From Tautonia rosea (GTDB taxonomy: Bacteria; Planctomycetota; Planctomycetia; Isosphaerales; Isosphaeraceae): a stretch of DNA of 64,000 nt. Positions 35,616-44,909 of this stretch are shown here, piece after piece (within the stretch, counting starts at the first letter, position 1; each line of letters begins with the position of its first letter). Location: positions 186,001 to 250,000 of the forward strand of contig NZ_JABBYO010000006.1 of NCBI RefSeq assembly GCF_012958305.1. The letters are read 5' to 3'. A model generated the notes under the pieces. It had not been told where the DNA came from. It saw only the letters and a program-made list of their open reading frames with translations, and ran no database searches. Both the position numbers and the translations under genes were made by a program.

Positions 35616-35641
35616 CGTCCGACCCCTGCGGGCGTCAGCGT

Positions 35642-36193
35642 TCAGCGCTCTTTGAGCATCCGGACAAATTCGCGCATCCACGGTCCATTGTCGGGCCAGC
35701 CTCGAACAGTGACCACCGGTCCCGACACGACGACGTCTCGGTCCACAAAGGTCCCGCCCGCGCTCCGGACCTCGGGAGCCAGGTCGGGATAACACGTCAT
35801 CGTTTCATCGTTTCCATAGCCAGCCGCGAAGAGCAACAACGGCCCGTGACAGTTGGCCGCAATCGGCTTACCGGTGTCAAGGAAGTGCTTCACGATCGCC
35901 ACCGCCTTCGGCCGGTTCCGAAGATACTCAGGCGCTCGGCCCCCGGGAAGGACCAGTCCATCAAACCCGCTCGGGTCGCATTCCTCCACGCCAAGGTCGG
36001 CCGACACCCGATAGCCCGGTTTCTCCGTGTAGGTATCGAATCCCGGTTCGAAGTCATGGACGACCGAGAGGAACGTCCGTCGCTCGGGAGCGGCAATCTG
36101 GACCCGCCATCCCTCCTCTTCAAGCCGGTACTTGGCGTAGTAAATTTCCTGAGATTCGCCGGCGTCACCAGTCAGGATCAGGATCGTTTTCAT
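35642..36193 (-). CDS. DJ-1/PfpI-family protein (class I glutamine amidotransferase fold)
   Basis: A 183-residue cytoplasmic protein. It begins KTILILTGDAGESQEIYYAKYRL and has the nucleophile elbow PIAANCHGPLLL, where Cys-His is the conserved pair of PfpI/DJ-1 proteins. FDGLVLPGGRAPEYLR supplies the Glu/oxyanion part. Members act as chaperones, glyoxalases/deglycases or peptidases; which applies here cannot be told. It ends 26 bases from csrA, convergent. Confidence 0.9.
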   Translation of the reverse strand: MKTILILTGDAGESQEIYYAKYRLEEEGWRVQIAAPERRTFLSVVHDFEPGFDTYTEKPGYRVSADLGVEECDPSGFDGLVLPGGRAPEYLRNRPKAVAIVKHFLDTGKPIAANCHGPLLLFAAGYGNDETMTCYPDLAPEVRSAGGTFVDRDVVVSGPVVTVRGWPDNGPWMREFVRMLKER

Positions 36194-36315
36194 CGCAAAA
36201 TCATGATCCCCGAGGAAGTGGGTCCATCAAGCCGGCCTCAAACCTTAACGCACGATTCCGGTCGATTGCAAGCGACTGGCCTCGTCCTTCTCTGCCACTT
36301 CTTCCCGTCTTGAGG

Positions 36316-36343
36316 TTGACCCGCAGCCAGTTTTTTTCATAAT
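36316..36343 (+). promoter_or_regulatory. Promoter of tRNA-Glu
   Basis: TTGACC, a 16-base spacer ending in seven T, and CATAAT (5 of 6). Start near 36350 leaves about 12 bases to the tRNA. One of the best sigma-70-like matches in the window. Confidence 0.7.
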
Positions 36344-36361
36344 AGAACTCACGTCGATGAC

Positions 36362-36433
36362 GGCCCCGTCGTCTAGTGGTTAGGACACAGGTCTTTCACA
36401 CCTGTAACACGGGTTCGAGTCCCGTCGGGGTCG
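36362..36433 (+). tRNA. tRNA-Glu (anticodon UUC)
   Basis: A 72-base cloverleaf: acceptor GGCCCCG/CGGGGTC (one G-U pair), D arm with AGTGGTTAGGA, anticodon stem CAGGT/ACCTG with loop CTTTCAC (anticodon TTC), T arm ACGGG-TTCGAGT-CCCGT. CCA is not encoded. Confidence 0.95.
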
Positions 36434-36447
36434 CTTCCACATCTCGC

Positions 36448-37941
36448 CTACGAATCTCGGGGCTGTTCTTCGTCAGATGCGATGAAGAGCGGCCCCGCGA
36501 TCATTTCTGGATCGTGCGGCGCCATTGATTCCCCTAGGTCCTCAGCCTCCTCCGCTTGCACTCCCAACCGATCGAGCAACACCGCGACCAGGAAATCGGC
36601 CGTCACGTTCGTCATGGCGCGGCACCTCGACAGTACCCAGTCAACCGTCAGCAACAGCGGGAGCTGCTCCAGCGGCAATCCGACCGTGCTCAGCACCAGG
36701 GCGAGTGAGATCAGGCCTGCTTCCGGAACTCCCGCAATCCCAATGCCCGCCACCACGCACGAGAAGGCGACGATCAACTGCTGCGTGATCGACAGGTCGA
36801 TCCCATACGCCTGGGCGACGAACAGCACCGCCATCGCCTCGTACAACAAGATCCCATCGTTATTCAGGTTCGTTCCCACGCACGCCGAGAGCCGCGCAGC
36901 AGTTGGAGAAATCCCCATCCGCTCCAGGTTCTTGAGCGTCACCGGCAAGGTTGCCAGGCTGCTACTGGCCCCCATTGCATAGGCGACCGGCTCCTTGGCA
37001 TATTTCCAGAACGTCCGTAAGGGCATCCGAGCAACCAGCACGATCCAGAGCTGATAAACGACCCCCACCTGGATCGCCAGGCCGAGCATCGCCACCCCCA
37101 CATACACGATCAGCCCCAGGAACGGCTCGAACCCTTGCTCGGCCACCGTCTTCGCCACCACGCCGAAGACCGCCAGCGGCACGAGCGCAATGACCCACGC
37201 CAGCGCCACCTCGATCGCTCGAAAGACCACCGCCACGCCCGTCTCGATCACCCGATAGTCCGCCCGACCCTCGGCGATTTGCTCATCCTTGACTTTTCTC
37301 AGCGCCGCCCCGCCGAGCAAGGCCAGAATGATGATCGACAAAATCGAGCTTTCCAAAAAAGGCTGCACCGGGTTCGTCGGAACAAAGCCGAGCAAGTCCC
37401 TGACAAAGTCGATCGGCCTCCGTCCCGCGTCGAACCGAGCGAGATCTGCCGGCTCGCCTTCAACCCCGGCCTCAGCCCCCTGCCCGTCCATCGCCGCGAC
37501 GGGAGCTTCGATCTCCTGATTCAAATACCGTCCTGGCTCGATCGTGTTCGAGATCGTCAGACCAATCACCACGGCGATCGCCGCATTGATCCCCGAGATC
37601 AAGAGCATCAATCCCGCGTTCCTTGCCCGGATTCGAGTCCGCAGAAACGCGTCAATCACCGCAAAAAACAGGAGCGGTCCGGCCAGCCCTTTGATGAGAT
37701 CGACCACCAGACTCCCAAGGTAGCCCAGCGTCACCGTGAACCGCCCGATAGCAAGCCAGGCATCGAACACCTTCGGACCGATGTCCTCCGGCATCGCCGC
37801 CGTCCATCGTTCGGCCAGCGTCGCCTGAGGCCCGATTGCCCAGTTGGCAACCTGCCCAATCACTGCGCCGGCGACCATCGCCAGCAGAATTCGAGCGACG
37901 AAGGAAAGGCGGGGACGAGGAGCAGGAGGGTCAGCGGTCAT
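36448..37941 (-). CDS. Dicarboxylate/amino acid:cation symporter (DAACS family)
   Basis: A 497-residue membrane protein of the GltP/DctA/EAAT fold with about eight helices and two re-entrant hairpins. HP1 is visible as YAMGASSSLATLPVTLKN (serine-rich tip), TM7 as GTNLNNDGILLYEAMAVLFVAQA (the usual NMDGT replaced by NNDGI), and HP2 as GIAGVPEAGLISLALVL. TM8 contains DWVLSRCRAMTNVTADF, where the Asp-Arg region binds the substrate carboxylate. It would import dicarboxylates or amino acids with Na+ or H+. A loop of about 60 residues (EAPVAAMDGQGAE...) between TM3 and TM4 regions is longer than usual. Its 3' end lies 14 bases from tRNA-Glu, on the other strand. Confidence 0.92.
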   Translation of the reverse strand: MTADPPAPRPRLSFVARILLAMVAGAVIGQVANWAIGPQATLAERWTAAMPEDIGPKVFDAWLAIGRFTVTLGYLGSLVVDLIKGLAGPLLFFAVIDAFLRTRIRARNAGLMLLISGINAAIAVVIGLTISNTIEPGRYLNQEIEAPVAAMDGQGAEAGVEGEPADLARFDAGRRPIDFVRDLLGFVPTNPVQPFLESSILSIIILALLGGAALRKVKDEQIAEGRADYRVIETGVAVVFRAIEVALAWVIALVPLAVFGVVAKTVAEQGFEPFLGLIVYVGVAMLGLAIQVGVVYQLWIVLVARMPLRTFWKYAKEPVAYAMGASSSLATLPVTLKNLERMGISPTAARLSACVGTNLNNDGILLYEAMAVLFVAQAYGIDLSITQQLIVAFSCVVAGIGIAGVPEAGLISLALVLSTVGLPLEQLPLLLTVDWVLSRCRAMTNVTADFLVAVLLDRLGVQAEEAEDLGESMAPHDPEMIAGPLFIASDEEQPRDS

Positions 37942-37995
37942 CAGGGCAATCCGGTCTGTCGTTCGGTCTGAAGGTCGATCGCCGACTCGATCGGC

Positions 37996-38943
37996 TCAGG
38001 GCGTTTCGGCTCCCAGGACTCGCAAATGTGCCTCGACACACTGGGCAAGCGTCACGGGATCGTAACCACCTTCGAGCACACTCACCAGTCGACCACCGGC
38101 GTGGGTGTCTGCTACCTGCTCGACTGCCTGGGTCATGATCTCGAAGTCCTCAATTTCCAGCCCGAGATCCCCAACCGGATCGTTCGCATGGGCGTCGAAT
38201 CCTGCACTGATGAGCACCAGCTCCGGCCGGGTCTTGTCGGCCAGTTCCTCGAGCGCCGCGGTGAATTGATCGACGATCGCCCTGCGAGGCGTTCCGTAAG
38301 GGGTCGGCAGATTCTTGATCCAGCCAAGCCCTCGGCCGCTGCCGGTCTCATCCTTCATGCCGGTGCCGGGGTAAAACGGATGCCGATGCAAGGACAGGAA
38401 ACCCACCCGGCCATCCTCGTAGAAGATCTCCTGGGTTCCGTTGCCGTGATGCACGTCCCAGTCGATCACCAGTACGCGAGACATTCCGAGCACCTCGACC
38501 GCATGCGCCGCCGCGGCCGAGACGGTGCCATACAGGCAGAACCCCATCGCGTGAGCCGGCCGGGCGTGATGTCCTGGAGGCCGGACCGCGCAAAAGGCCA
38601 CCCGTTGCGGCCCAGCGACCACGGCCGAGACGGCCTCGATCGCCGCGCCGGCCGCCAGGCGAGCCGCCGTGATCGACCCTTTGCCGAGCCACGTATCGGC
38701 CTCGATTCGACCGCCGCCTTCCGACGCCATTCGGGAGAGCGTTTCCAGGTAGGCCGCATCGTGGATCCGGAGCAGTTCCTCGTCGGTTGCCTCCCGGACC
38801 GTCCCCGAGGCGCAGGCCGCCCGCACGGTCGTTCGCTCCAGATGTCTGAGAAGAATGGAAAGGCGTTCCGGAGCCTCCGGGTGGCCGACAGGCGGAACAT
38901 GTTCAAGCATCCGGGGGTCGCTGAAGAAGCGGACCATCGCCAT
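37996..38943 (-). CDS. Histone deacetylase-like (acetylpolyamine/acetoin utilisation) amidohydrolase
   Basis: A 315-residue zinc hydrolase of the HDAC superfamily. Zn and catalytic residues are in RPPGHHARPAHAMGF (His-His dyad), VIDWDVHHGNGTQEIFYED (D-x-H zinc ligands) and LISAGFDAHANDPVG (third Asp). LSLHRHPFYPGTG is also a family block. Bacterial members deacetylate polyamines, lysines or small molecules. The ATG at 38943 is chosen because the residues before it in the longer frame (to 39042) are not family-like. Stop of the symporter-upstream gap is 54 bases away on the same strand, so it may be the first gene of a two-gene operon with the symporter, which would fit uptake plus breakdown of a substrate. 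Confidence 0.92.
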   Translation of the reverse strand: MAMVRFFSDPRMLEHVPPVGHPEAPERLSILLRHLERTTVRAACASGTVREATDEELLRIHDAAYLETLSRMASEGGGRIEADTWLGKGSITAARLAAGAAIEAVSAVVAGPQRVAFCAVRPPGHHARPAHAMGFCLYGTVSAAAAHAVEVLGMSRVLVIDWDVHHGNGTQEIFYEDGRVGFLSLHRHPFYPGTGMKDETGSGRGLGWIKNLPTPYGTPRRAIVDQFTAALEELADKTRPELVLISAGFDAHANDPVGDLGLEIEDFEIMTQAVEQVADTHAGGRLVSVLEGGYDPVTLAQCVEAHLRVLGAETP

Positions 38944-39097
38944 GACTGTCGGGCCTCGATCTGGCTCGGTTCGAACGTCGCACGAGAGGGAAACGATCCG
39001 GCCGTATCGTTGCACGGTAAGGCGAGGATGGGGGGGCGTCAATGACGTGAAGCCCGAAGCCCACCCCCATCGCCTTCGAGGATTCTTCCCCCTCCGC

Positions 39098-39111
39098 GTT
39101 CCACGTGAAAC
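39098..39111. promoter_or_regulatory. parS site (one mismatch from symmetry)
   Basis: GTTCCACGTGAAAC. One half matches the GTTCC form and the other the GTTTC (GAAAC) form of parS, with an intact central CACGTG. It is intergenic, 45 bases before the glycosyltransferase start and 3.7 kb before parA. Confidence 0.75.
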
Positions 39112-39155
39112 CGACGGACGCGCGAAACAGGAATCGCTGCGGTAGAATACCTCGC

Positions 39156-40964
39156 ATGGACACCGACGCGATGCCGCGACGCCTTGGCCGGGAAACGGTC
39201 TGGGTGATCGCCATGACCATGCTCGGCGCCGGCGTGCGGCTCAAGGGGCTGAGCACGCTCGGGCTCGACCACTTCGACGAGGGAATCTACGCCCAGGCCG
39301 CCTCCTGGGTCTTCGCCGAAGGAGGGCTCCGCGCGCTCGATCCGGCCCTGATCCCATACGCGCCTCCTGGGTTTCCGTTCCTGGTCGGTCTGTTCTATCA
39401 AGGCGTCGGGCTCTCAGCCGCGGCGGTCATTCTCGTCTCGATCCTCGCCGGGGTGCTGACCATCCCCGTCCTGGCCTGGCTCTCCCGTCGCACGTTCGGG
39501 CAGGGGGCCGGAGCCGCGACGGCCGCGCTGGTCGCCCTCTCCGGGCCGCACGTGGTCTTTTCACGGACCGGCCTGACCGACGCGACCTCCCTGCTCGTTT
39601 GGTCCCTCGCGATGCTCGCCGGGGCCCGGTTTCTCGATCGGCCGGGCATCGGTCGGGCGATCGGTCTCGGGCTCTTCGTCGGCCTGGCTCAACTGGTCAA
39701 GTACAACGGCGGGATGACTGGCCTGATCGTCGCCCTGACGGTCCTGGCCGCCGCGATCCGCCCTGGAGCCGGGCGACTCGCCTTGCCGAAGACGCTCGGG
39801 TTCGGGCTGATCGGCGCCGTGGTGTCGCTCCTGGTCTACCTGCCGTGGTTCCTCTTCGTCGAGCGCACGACAGGCTACGCGGGTCTGCTCGCTCATCACC
39901 GAAGCTACGTCGACGGCGTTGCCGGCTGGTGGCCCAACTGGCAGCAGCAGATGGCTCAGACCACCGCGCTCATCGGCTTGACGCGAACCGGGACCTCCTG
40001 GCTCGCGATCTCGATCGCTCTGGCCTGGATCGGCGCGGCGATCGGGCAGGGGAGGTCTGTCCGATCCTGGAAGCGTTTCCGGCATCTCGGCCCGTTGCTG
40101 GCCTTGATCCTGGCGCTGGTCTCGCTAGCCAGCCCGCCGAATCTGACCTTCTGGGTGGCTCTCGCGTGGGCGCCAGTCCTTGTGTGCCTCGACGATCGTC
40201 CCTCAGCGCGGCTCATGGCCACCTGGTTCCTGGTGATGGCCGTTTCGACTCCGTTGTACCATCCCTATGCCCGGCTCTGGTTGCCGACGTTGGCGGCCTC
40301 CTGGATGCTCGGAGGCGGTTTGATCGCGGCCGTCCTCTGCTGGTTGCGAGGCGTCCGGGACGAACCGGCAACGACCCCAATCCGACGCTCCTTGCGGTCG
40401 TTGCGGCATGTGGTCGTGGTCGCGTTGGTCGGCGTGCTGCTCGCCGAGCTTGGTCCCTGGCTCTTGCCCGATCGCGTCCGATGGTTTCCGGACCCGCTCT
40501 CTCGGAGCGACGGTAGCCGACGCGCTGCCGAGTTCCTTCGAGGCGAACTCCCCGAAGCTTCCCTTGGCGCCTCGACCCCTCCGATCTTCCTCTACGCCCG
40601 GCCCACGGTGCGCTATGCCTACGTCCTGGCAGGGGGCACCCGCCCGACTCGAGTTCTTGAAGATCTGGAATCGCTCCGAACCGCCTCGGCCACTCCAGGA
40701 ACCTTCGCCCTCGTCGATGCCGCGATGGGCGTGACGATGACCCCCGAGCTGGCTCTCGAACTCCAGGAAGCCGGTTGGGAACGCGTGTCTGACCTGCAAA
40801 CGACCATCGCCATCGCCCCCTTACTCGATGTCAGGCCCGGCTCTGTCTACGACCCTGACGAGCGATTCCTCGGAATCGAGCCCGCGGCCGATCCCGGCAA
40901 GGTGGCGGCCGAGAAGAGTCAGGAGGCGGGTGTCTGTTCCTTCTGGATCTTCACTCGGCGCTGA
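39156..40964 (+). CDS. GT39-type membrane glycosyltransferase (ArnT/PMT-like)
   Basis: A 602-residue integral membrane protein with about twelve hydrophobic segments. The first periplasmic loop has GLDHFDEGIYAQAASW; the Asp-Glu pair there is the catalytic acid pair in GT39/GT83 enzymes that use lipid-linked sugars. LVKYNGGMTGLIVAL and the C-terminal soluble domain with PPIFLYARPTVRYAY also fit. It would add a sugar from polyprenyl phosphate to a periplasmic acceptor. The ATG at 39156 is chosen because upstream residues are hydrophilic; the ribosome site is weak. A parS site lies just ahead. Confidence 0.82.
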   Translation: MDTDAMPRRLGRETVWVIAMTMLGAGVRLKGLSTLGLDHFDEGIYAQAASWVFAEGGLRALDPALIPYAPPGFPFLVGLFYQGVGLSAAAVILVSILAGVLTIPVLAWLSRRTFGQGAGAATAALVALSGPHVVFSRTGLTDATSLLVWSLAMLAGARFLDRPGIGRAIGLGLFVGLAQLVKYNGGMTGLIVALTVLAAAIRPGAGRLALPKTLGFGLIGAVVSLLVYLPWFLFVERTTGYAGLLAHHRSYVDGVAGWWPNWQQQMAQTTALIGLTRTGTSWLAISIALAWIGAAIGQGRSVRSWKRFRHLGPLLALILALVSLASPPNLTFWVALAWAPVLVCLDDRPSARLMATWFLVMAVSTPLYHPYARLWLPTLAASWMLGGGLIAAVLCWLRGVRDEPATTPIRRSLRSLRHVVVVALVGVLLAELGPWLLPDRVRWFPDPLSRSDGSRRAAEFLRGELPEASLGASTPPIFLYARPTVRYAYVLAGGTRPTRVLEDLESLRTASATPGTFALVDAAMGVTMTPELALELQEAGWERVSDLQTTIAIAPLLDVRPGSVYDPDERFLGIEPAADPGKVAAEKSQEAGVCSFWIFTRR

Positions 40965-41005
40965 GCCGATCGGGCCGACCCGAAGTCCGCTCTCGAGGCA
41001 ACACC

Positions 41006-42388
41006 ATGCCCAGCACACCACCCATCTCACTTTGGCCCGACCCCGACGCCCTCGGCCCGCTGACGGACCTCTACGAATTGACCATGATGGCCGGTTACGC
41101 CGCCGAGGGCATGGCCGAAACGCCCGTCACCTTCGAGCTCTTCGTCCGCAAACTGCCGGCGAACCGATCGTACCTCGTCTTCGCCGGTCTGGAGCAGGCA
41201 ATCGACGGTTTGCGTCGGATGCGCTTTTCCGACGAGCAAATCGCCTGGCTCCAGTCGCACCCGACCTTCCGACACATTCACCCGTCCTGGTTCGACCGCC
41301 TCCGGTCGCTCCGCTTCACCGGAGACATCTGGGCCGTGCCCGAAGGTTCCGTCGTCTTCCCGAATGAGCCCCTCGTGCGGGTCGATGCTCCCCTGGAACA
41401 GGCCCAGTGGATCGAGACGTTCCTGATCAACGCCTGCGCCTATCCGACGATGGTCGCCTCGAAGGCCACCCGGATCATCCACGCCGCGCGGGAACGCTCG
41501 ATCGTCGAGTTCGGGGCCCGTCGTGGACACGGGCCGATGACCCCGTTTCTGGCGGCCCGATCGGCCTACCTCGCCGGGTTCTCCAGCACGAGCCACGTCG
41601 AGGCCGCTCGACGACTCGGCATCCCCGCCGTCGGCACGATGGCCCACTCCTGGGTTCAGTCGTTCGAAGACGAGCATACCGCATTCGAGGCCTTCAGCCG
41701 CCACTTCGGAGCGGAATCGACCTTACTCGTCGATACGTACGACACCCTCGAAGGGGTCCGACGCGCCGCGTCGATTGAGCCCCCTGTGGCCGCCGTTCGA
41801 CTCGACAGCGGCGATCTCCTCGAACTCTCCCGAGGGGCCCGAGCAATCCTGGACGATCACAGCCGCGCCGAGACTCGCATCTTCGCCAGTGGCGACCTCG
41901 ACGAGGGGAAGATCGATCAGCTCGTCCGAGCCGGAGCCCCAATCGATGCCTTCGGGGTCGGCACTGAACTGATCACCAGCCGAGACGCTCCCTCGCTGGC
42001 GATGGTCTACAAGATCGTCGCTTTTGCGGGCGAGGGACGCTTGAAGCTCAGTACCGACAAGGTCAGCATCCCGCTCGGCAAGCAGGTCTTCCGATCGCGA
42101 GACGGGCAGGGGAGGTTCTCCGGCGATTGCGTGACCCGCTTCGACGAGTCCGCCGACGGTGAACCACTCCTGATTCCATTACTCCGCGGCGGCGAACTGG
42201 TCCAACCGCTTCCCGGACTCGACACCATTCGCTCCCGATGCGCCGATCAGATTGCCTCGCTTCCTGATGCCCTCCTCAGCCTCGATGCCCAGAATGACTA
42301 CCCCGTCTCATTCAGCCGTTCGCTGACCAGCGAGGCCGACCGCATCGCCCATCGCCTTCGTCCCGGACCGGCGGCCTCGACCGATTAA
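41006..42388 (+). CDS. pncB: Nicotinate phosphoribosyltransferase
   Basis: A 460-residue enzyme of the NAD salvage pathway that makes nicotinate mononucleotide from nicotinate and PRPP. TDLYELTMMAGYAAEGM at the N-terminus, VEFGARRGHGP, and VGTMAHSWVQSFEDE (with the His that is phosphorylated in this family) are diagnostic; VRLDSGDLLELSRGAR and FGVGTELITSRDAPSL complete the phosphoribose site. Length is normal. It starts 41 bases after the glycosyltransferase stop on the same strand and may be co-transcribed with it. Confidence 0.95.
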   Translation: MPSTPPISLWPDPDALGPLTDLYELTMMAGYAAEGMAETPVTFELFVRKLPANRSYLVFAGLEQAIDGLRRMRFSDEQIAWLQSHPTFRHIHPSWFDRLRSLRFTGDIWAVPEGSVVFPNEPLVRVDAPLEQAQWIETFLINACAYPTMVASKATRIIHAARERSIVEFGARRGHGPMTPFLAARSAYLAGFSSTSHVEAARRLGIPAVGTMAHSWVQSFEDEHTAFEAFSRHFGAESTLLVDTYDTLEGVRRAASIEPPVAAVRLDSGDLLELSRGARAILDDHSRAETRIFASGDLDEGKIDQLVRAGAPIDAFGVGTELITSRDAPSLAMVYKIVAFAGEGRLKLSTDKVSIPLGKQVFRSRDGQGRFSGDCVTRFDESADGEPLLIPLLRGGELVQPLPGLDTIRSRCADQIASLPDALLSLDAQNDYPVSFSRSLTSEADRIAHRLRPGPAASTD

Positions 42389-42790
42389 GCGGAACCGATC
42401 TCGGTACGCAATCGCTCCTCCCCCCAACTTCCTTCCGGACGCTTGTGTCCAGGCCAAGGAAAAGGTCCTGTCCTGTCACGCTGCCTGCTCAGCCGCTTCC
42501 ATTGACGTCTCCCCGATCTCGGAGAGAGGAGTCTGTGTCTCATCGAAGCACCTCCCCAACCGTTTCGGCCGAAGACTCCCAGCACACTTGAGCTTTACAG
42601 GGCAGGGGGGTGCGGCTAGAGTCCTGCAGCCCATCATGATCGACCCTCCTCGGTGTTCATCATCTCCATTCGATTCGATCGCTCAAAACGAGCGGGCACG
42701 GACGCCCAACATCCCTGACGCCACTCCTCCCGATTGCAACAAGTCCGAGCCCGCCTGTACGGTCCCTTTTTGGCGGGAGGAACCTCGACC
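42389..42790. other. Spacer and leader ahead of parA
   Basis: About 400 bases between pncB and parA. A promoter candidate lies at 42594-42622; the rest shows no gene. Open frames through this space do not resemble proteins. No parS copy occurs in the leader itself. Confidence 0.6.
42594..42622 (+). promoter_or_regulatory. Promoter of the parAB operon
   Basis: TTTACA (5 of 6 to TTGACA), a 17-base spacer and TAGAGT. Start near 42629 would give a leader of about 160 bases before the parA GTG. Confidence 0.55.
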
Positions 42791-43543
42791 GTGGCCAAGA
42801 TCATCAGCGTGGCCAACCAGAAGGGGGGCGTTGGCAAGACCACCACCGCCATCAACCTGGCCGCCGGCCTGGCCAAGGCAGGCAAGTCGGCGCTCGTGAT
42901 CGACGTCGACCCCCAGTGCAACGCCACCAGCGGCCTGGGAGTCGAACCGGCCAAGCGGCACCCGCTGCTCGCCGGCAAGCCCCTGGCCGAATCGGTCTCA
43001 CCCACTTCCCAGGAACGTCTCTACGTCCTGCCCGGCTCCCAGAGCCTCGCCGATGCCGACGCCCTCTCGGCCTCGAACCGCCAGCGTGCCTCGGCCCTTC
43101 GTCAGCAACTCGGCTCAGAACTTTCAACGTATGACTATGTGCTGATTGATTGCCCGCCGTCACTCGGTCAGCTCACCCGGGCCTCGCTCGGGGCGTCGGC
43201 CGAGGTCTACATTCCGATTCAGTGCGAATACTTCGCCATGGAGGGTCTTTCCCAGATCATCGAGCTGGCCCGGCAGACCAAGGCGCGCGACAACCGCCGC
43301 CTGGAAATCGGCGGCATCGTCCTGACGATGTACGATCCCGAGCTGGAGCTGGCCAACGAGGTTGCCAACGAGGTCCGCGGGTTCTTCGATGACGCCGTCT
43401 TCGACACCATGATCCCGCGTGACGTGTTCGTCAGCGAGGCGCCAAGCCACGGCTTGAGCGTCATCGATTACGCGCCTCGGGCCAGGGGGGCTCGGGCTTA
43501 CATGGAGCTGACATTGGAGGTCATCGATCGTGACCAAGGGTAA
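42791..43543 (+). CDS. parA: Chromosome partitioning ATPase ParA (Soj)
   Basis: A 250-residue Walker-type ATPase that, with ParB, moves replicated origins apart. The deviant Walker A box KGGVGKTTTAINLA is present, with switch I DVDPQCNATSGLG and switch II DYVLIDCPPSLG. It lacks the N-terminal HTH of plasmid ParA, so it belongs to the short chromosomal Soj type. Start is GTG with GGGAGGAA about 8 bases upstream; a longer frame from 42734 is not family-like. It overlaps parB by 14 bases, and parS sites surround the operon. Confidence 0.96.
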   Translation: MAKIISVANQKGGVGKTTTAINLAAGLAKAGKSALVIDVDPQCNATSGLGVEPAKRHPLLAGKPLAESVSPTSQERLYVLPGSQSLADADALSASNRQRASALRQQLGSELSTYDYVLIDCPPSLGQLTRASLGASAEVYIPIQCEYFAMEGLSQIIELARQTKARDNRRLEIGGIVLTMYDPELELANEVANEVRGFFDDAVFDTMIPRDVFVSEAPSHGLSVIDYAPRARGARAYMELTLEVIDRDQG

Positions 43544-44498
43544 GCGACTCGGGCGCGGACTGACCGCGCTGCTCGGCACCGAAGAAGGCGGCTTCGAGCC
43601 CGGCTCGCTGGAAGCAGCCGAGCTGACCCACCTGGCGGTCGACCAGATCGACCCGAACCCGTTCCAGCCGCGTCGGATCTTCGACGCTGACGAGATTGCC
43701 GCGCTGGCCGACTCCCTCCGCCAGCACGGCATGCTTCAGCCGATTCTCGTCCGGACCGCCGGCGATCGCTTTCAGGTGATTGCCGGAGAGCGTCGGCTTC
43801 GAGCCGCCGTCGAGGCCCACCTGGCCGAAGTCCCCGCCCGCGTCCTGGAGCTGGACGACCAGCGGGTCAACGAGCTGGCGATCGTTGAGAACCTTCAACG
43901 AAAGGATCTCAACGCCATCGAGAAGGCCCAGGCCTTCCGCCGCTACCTCGACTCTTACGGCGGAACCCAGGAGGAGCTGGCCGGTCGGCTCGGCATCGAC
44001 CGCTCGACCCTTTCGAACCTCCTCCGCCTGCTCGACTTGCCCGAGGAGCTTCAACACGCTGTTGTCAGCGACCAGATCAGCCCCGGCCACGCTCGGGCCT
44101 TGCTCGCCATCGAGAACCCCGAGGAACAGGCCGCCGCCTGCCGCCGGGTGATCGACGAGAAGCTCTCCGTTCGCCAGACCGAAGCCCTGGTCAAGACCGG
44201 CGAGCCGACCCCATCCCGAACCCGGGTACGGGTCGATCAGGCTCATGCCAGCACCCGTCCCCCCCATGTTTCGGAGTTGGAGGAGCACCTCCGGACCCGC
44301 TTCGAAACCCACGTCCTGATCAAGGTCAAGGGCGAAGACCGCGGCCAGATCGTCATCGACTACGCCAACCGAGACCAGTTCGAGCGGATCACGGGGATGA
44401 TCCGGGGGGCAGAGTGGTCGCCCGAGCCGGTCACCGTCGGGCACGAGGACCATCACCACAACGGGCATCACCAGCATCACGAGGAATGGTCCGGCTGA
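43530..44498 (+). CDS. parB: Chromosome partitioning protein ParB (Spo0J), parS-binding CTP switch
   Basis: A 322-residue protein. The CTPase domain has VDQIDPNPFQPRRIFD, IAGERRLRAA (the GERRxRA motif that binds CTP), and AIVENLQRKDLNAIEKAQAF. The HTH follows: GTQEELAGRLGIDRSTLSNLLRLL, with SPGHARALLAI typical of Spo0J. The C-terminal part (FETHVLIKVKGEDRGQIVIDYANRDQFERI) is the dimer domain. The end is unusual: a His-rich tail with eight His in about 20 residues (EDHHHNGHHQHH). Start GTG overlaps parA and has GGAGG 8 bases upstream. Confidence 0.96.
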   Translation: MTKGKRLGRGLTALLGTEEGGFEPGSLEAAELTHLAVDQIDPNPFQPRRIFDADEIAALADSLRQHGMLQPILVRTAGDRFQVIAGERRLRAAVEAHLAEVPARVLELDDQRVNELAIVENLQRKDLNAIEKAQAFRRYLDSYGGTQEELAGRLGIDRSTLSNLLRLLDLPEELQHAVVSDQISPGHARALLAIENPEEQAAACRRVIDEKLSVRQTEALVKTGEPTPSRTRVRVDQAHASTRPPHVSELEEHLRTRFETHVLIKVKGEDRGQIVIDYANRDQFERITGMIRGAEWSPEPVTVGHEDHHHNGHHQHHEEWSG

Positions 44499-44909
44499 CG
44501 ATGGAATCTCATCCTTCGCGGACCTCGGCCACCGTCTCCCCTAGTCATTCCGACACCCCTCCAACCCCGGGCGGCTCAGCCGTTCGGGGTTGGGTCGTCT
44601 CTTGTCCTTGAGGCACTCGGATGTGAGGGTTCCGGGAAGATCGGTTCCCATTTCTCCATCGGTTCCCAACCAACGAGAAGTCCGTTTCCCGCTGCCTGGT
44701 TTGCCTCTCGATCGTTGAATCCGCGCGGATTGGACGTAAGACTCAACCGGATCGGTCACTGGAGCGGATCGGAGGACTCGCTCTGTGAAGATCGGCACCG
44801 TGATTGCGTGGTGAGAGAGGACGCGATCGCTTTTTGCTCCGGCGGATCACCACCAGGGATTACCCTTGGTGGCCCGAAACCGGGGATGCCGACTCGATTC
44901 GGAGGCAAG
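44499..44909. other. Spacer between parB and the phosphotransferase-like gene
   Basis: About 410 bases. It holds the parAB terminator (44561-44593). The frame upstream of the next gene is open for 65 codons, but its residues are of mixed, non-family character, so it is treated as non-coding. Confidence 0.5.
44561..44593 (+). terminator. Terminator of the parAB operon
   Basis: CCAACCCCG pairs with CGGGGTTGG (9 bp) around an inner small hairpin; a T/C-rich run follows (TCGTCTCTTGTCCTTG). It lies 62 bases after the parB stop. Confidence 0.6.

Noticed and set aside
42389-42790. Small gene between pncB and parA
   Set aside because: Frames there have no start signal or conserved character; promoter-like hexamers fit a leader.
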